From an uncultured Bacteroidales bacterium (GTDB lineage Bacteria; Bacteroidota; Bacteroidia; Bacteroidales; F082): a stretch of 61,415 nucleotides of DNA. Below the pieces are notes generated by a model, which made no database searches, had not been told where the DNA came from, and worked only from the letters and a program-made list of their open reading frames with translations. The DNA lies in assembly GCA_946185535.1 (NCBI GenBank), contig CAMHJX010000021.1, forward strand, positions 1 through 61,415, written 5' to 3'. Shown here one piece after another: positions 60,960 through 61,415 of the stretch. Position 1 is the first letter of the stretch, and every line of letters starts with the position of its first letter. Both the position numbers and the translations under genes were made by a program.

Positions 60960-60967
60960 CAAAGGTA
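60960..60967 (-). promoter_or_regulatory. -7 element of ATPase B
   Basis: Minus-strand TACCTTTG followed by GCAG, 22 nt upstream of the ATG; the expected -33 position lies in palindrome B2. Confidence 0.6.
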
Positions 60968-60979
60968 TGAAAAAATATA

Positions 60980-61030
60980 TCTATACTCAGCGGAAAGTGG
61001 AAAAATTTGATAGATTCCGCTGAGTATAGA
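60980..61030. repeat. Palindrome B2, 5' side of ATPase B
   Basis: Perfect 16-bp arms TCTATACTCAGCGGAA (60980-60995) and TTCCGCTGAGTATAGA (61015-61030), spacer exactly 19 nt. Same as B1 except that the outermost C-G pair has become T-A on both sides. Confidence 0.9.
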
Positions 61031-61039
61031 CACTTTTTT

Positions 61040-61108
61040 CTGTTTTTCGAAAAGAGCTTCAGAAGTGATTACAGCTTGAAATTCAACGGAAAAGGAAAGG
61101 CCTTCATT
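61040..61108 (-). pseudogene. 3' remnant of another DUF234 ATPase
   Basis: Encodes FSVEFQAVITSEALFEK against YSDEFQAVITSESLFEK at the end of ATPase B. The stop codon position reads CAG instead of TAG, and an in-frame TAA at 61109-61111 closes it upstream. It directly abuts palindrome B2 as the ATPase B 3' end abuts B1. Confidence 0.8.
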
Positions 61109-61130
61109 TTATTCTGATCCTAAAAGTCCC

Positions 61131-61175
61131 AAAAGTGTCCATAACTCGAAATTTTGTTGAGATATGGACACTTTT
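61131..61175. repeat. Orphan palindrome D
   Basis: Perfect 13-bp arms AAAAGTGTCCATA (61131-61143) and TATGGACACTTTT (61163-61175), spacer exactly 19 nt. Same design as A and B but a different sequence, and next to the ATPase remnant. Confidence 0.85.
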
Positions 61176-61293
61176 GAGTGTTATTGCCGGAACAAAAGCG
61201 GCCATGACAACCATAAACAAAGCGGCTGCCACGGTGCTTCTACAGGCTCAGCAACCTTGTGACAGCCCAACACCACCACGCCTGGGCTGCAAG

Positions 61294-61313
61294 GCTGTCG
61301 TACCACGGCAGCC
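61294..61313. repeat. 20-bp exact repeat, copy 2
   Basis: GCTGTCGTACCACGGCAGCC as at 54220-54239. The surrounding 61176-61415 has no credible gene; TTCTACAGGCTCAGCAACC at 61234-61252 resembles the CCCTTCGACAGGCTCAGG element. Confidence 0.6.
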
Positions 61314-61360
61314 GCATTAATCATTCGCGCATTGCAAATGCTGATATTCAAACCTTCCGA

Positions 61361-61385
61361 ATTGCAAATCACGAGCGGTCGAAAG
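61361..61385. repeat. Dispersed repeat at the right window end
   Basis: AATCACGAGCGGTCGAAAG (61367-61385) is the exact reverse complement of 27-45. Confidence 0.6.
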
Positions 61386-61415
61386 ACATGCAAAAGTACC
61401 AAAAATACATAAAAG

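Overview
The window looks like a chromosome segment of an uncultured Bacteroidales-type bacterium (phylum Bacteroidota). Evidence: a complete porP/sprF-gldKLMN type IX secretion (T9SS) core (41248-47384), at least nine proteins ending in T9SS type A sorting domains, FecR/ECF-sigma regulation, a GSCFA protein, lipoproteins with short lipoboxes, and about twenty intergenic matches to the Bacteroidota -7 promoter element TAnnTTTG. No phage, conjugative element, insertion sequence with a transposase, or CRISPR array was seen.

Layout. 1-6227: a truncated secreted paralogue, a T9SS client, a PNGase F-like secreted amidase on the minus strand, and two paralogous lipoproteins. 6251-8555: yicC-gmk-nadD. 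8732-9524: MntA-HepT toxin-antitoxin pair. 9594-13574: rsmA, a TPR protein, a lipoprotein, rpmA and rplU, all on the minus strand. 13810-30475: ECF sigma factor, FecR anti-sigma, a candidate small RNA, a 1651-residue leucine-rich-repeat surface protein with 41 repeats, and a five-gene operon starting with an STN-domain outer-membrane protein followed by two giant T9SS adhesin-like proteins. 30518-38871: ABC-F protein, two AAA ATPase genes each flanked by its own palindromes, an SAM methyltransferase-like protein and rluB with a repetitive N-terminus. 38871-50027: GSCFA, trxB, tRNA-Pro, gldNMLK-porP, site-2 protease and M23 peptidase. 50080-57811: three T9SS clients, a CsgG-like protein and groEL/groES. 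57965-61415: MATE exporter, a third palindrome-flanked ATPase, and the remnant of a fourth.

How it fits together. The T9SS core would export the sorting-domain proteins encoded around it: the PNGase F-like enzyme, LRR proteins, a beta-helix protein and adhesin-like proteins. The sigma/FecR pair next to an STN-domain outer-membrane protein suggests cell-surface signalling controlling the surface-protein locus.

Most unusual: three ATPase genes (32583-34007, 37660-38784, 59520-60938) are each bracketed by palindromes private to that gene. In the two DUF234 types and in an orphan palindrome, the arms are always separated by exactly 19 nt, and the outer arm bases differ between copies while still pairing. 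One cassette sits between the ABC-F gene and a diverged duplicate of its last ~20 codons; another abuts a truncated ATPase 3' end. This looks like a family of small selfish or self-regulated cassettes. The intergenic space also holds several dispersed repeat families, one of which is read in frame inside the giant LRR gene.
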